Shown here in pieces: positions 63,971 through 64,000 of a stretch of DNA of 64,000 nucleotides. Location of the stretch: positions 21,442,134 through 21,506,133 of the forward strand of contig CP136065.1 in the NCBI GenBank assembly GCA_032622095.1, given 5' to 3'. Both the position numbers and the translations under genes were made by a program. The stretch comes from Siphonodentalium dalli. Its lineage: Eukaryota; Mollusca; Scaphopoda; Gadilida; Siphonodentaliidae. Under the pieces are notes generated by a model, which was not told where the DNA came from, did not search any database, and was given only the letters and a program-made list of their open reading frames with translations. Within the stretch, counting starts at the first letter, position 1. The number at the start of each line of letters is the position of its first letter.

Positions 63971-64000
63971 CAGGGTTTCCGTTAGTACGGCTCAGCGTCT
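63971..64000 (+). mobile_element. Left end of a hAT-like element, cut by the window edge
   Basis: cagggtttccgttagtacgg begins here and resembles the ends of the element at 20029-20958 (cagtgtttccgcta; agggattccgcta). Only 30 bases are inside the window. Confidence 0.45.

Overview
This window looks like intron-rich, repeat-saturated nuclear DNA from a metazoan, most likely a marine invertebrate and perhaps a bivalve mollusc. The grounds are an AT-rich background, short GT/AG-bounded exons in long introns, and dense inverted-repeat DNA transposons. The taxon is inferred from this texture and from one conserved protein; nothing here proves it.

The anchor gene is complete on the minus strand: a BUD31 (G10 protein) spliceosome-factor homologue in four exons (50329-50236, 35539-35417, 30604-30438, 23251-23201). 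They splice in phase to exactly 144 residues, the length of the human protein. A poly(A) signal lies at 22927-22922. The gene covers about 27 kb, and nearly all of that is intron filled with mobile DNA. Intron 1 (14.7 kb) also holds three minus-strand exon candidates (42509-42386, 42262-42129, 40913-40837) that join in phase and end in a stop plus AATAAA, suggesting an unidentified gene nested on the same strand.

Left flank (1-22.9 kb): no firmly identified gene. It holds two possible membrane-protein exons (about 12.1-12.9 kb, minus), a cysteine-rich CXC-like fragment (14.2-14.4 kb, plus), several palindromic elements, a hAT-like element with an 8-bp target duplication, and the first copies of families that recur later.

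BUD31 introns (23.3-50.2 kb): four clustered 91-bp palindromes; a 1166-bp MULE-like element with a 9-bp duplication; two TTAA-flanked ~2-kb elements with the same ends but different cores; a hAT-like element; a piggyBac-like TTAA MITE carrying 69-nt hairpins; a 55-bp satellite whose unit matches the Pol III B box; a decayed LINE split by a palindrome-rich insertion; a 220-bp tandem repeat; and a 3400-bp MULE whose transposase keeps its D, D and E catalytic positions, ending 80 bp from the exon 1 splice donor.

Right flank (50.3-64 kb): a 1051-bp element with ~190-bp inverted ends starts 122 bp upstream of the BUD31 start codon. Beyond it are a 2.2-kb TTAA element, a second piggyBac-like MITE, a 620-bp fold-back with a smaller element nested in it (each with its own 9-bp duplication), a second LINE remnant, a 962-bp MULE relic with a PHD-like zinc-finger fragment, and a hAT-like end cut off by the window edge. 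No rRNA, CRISPR array or convincing tRNA was seen.
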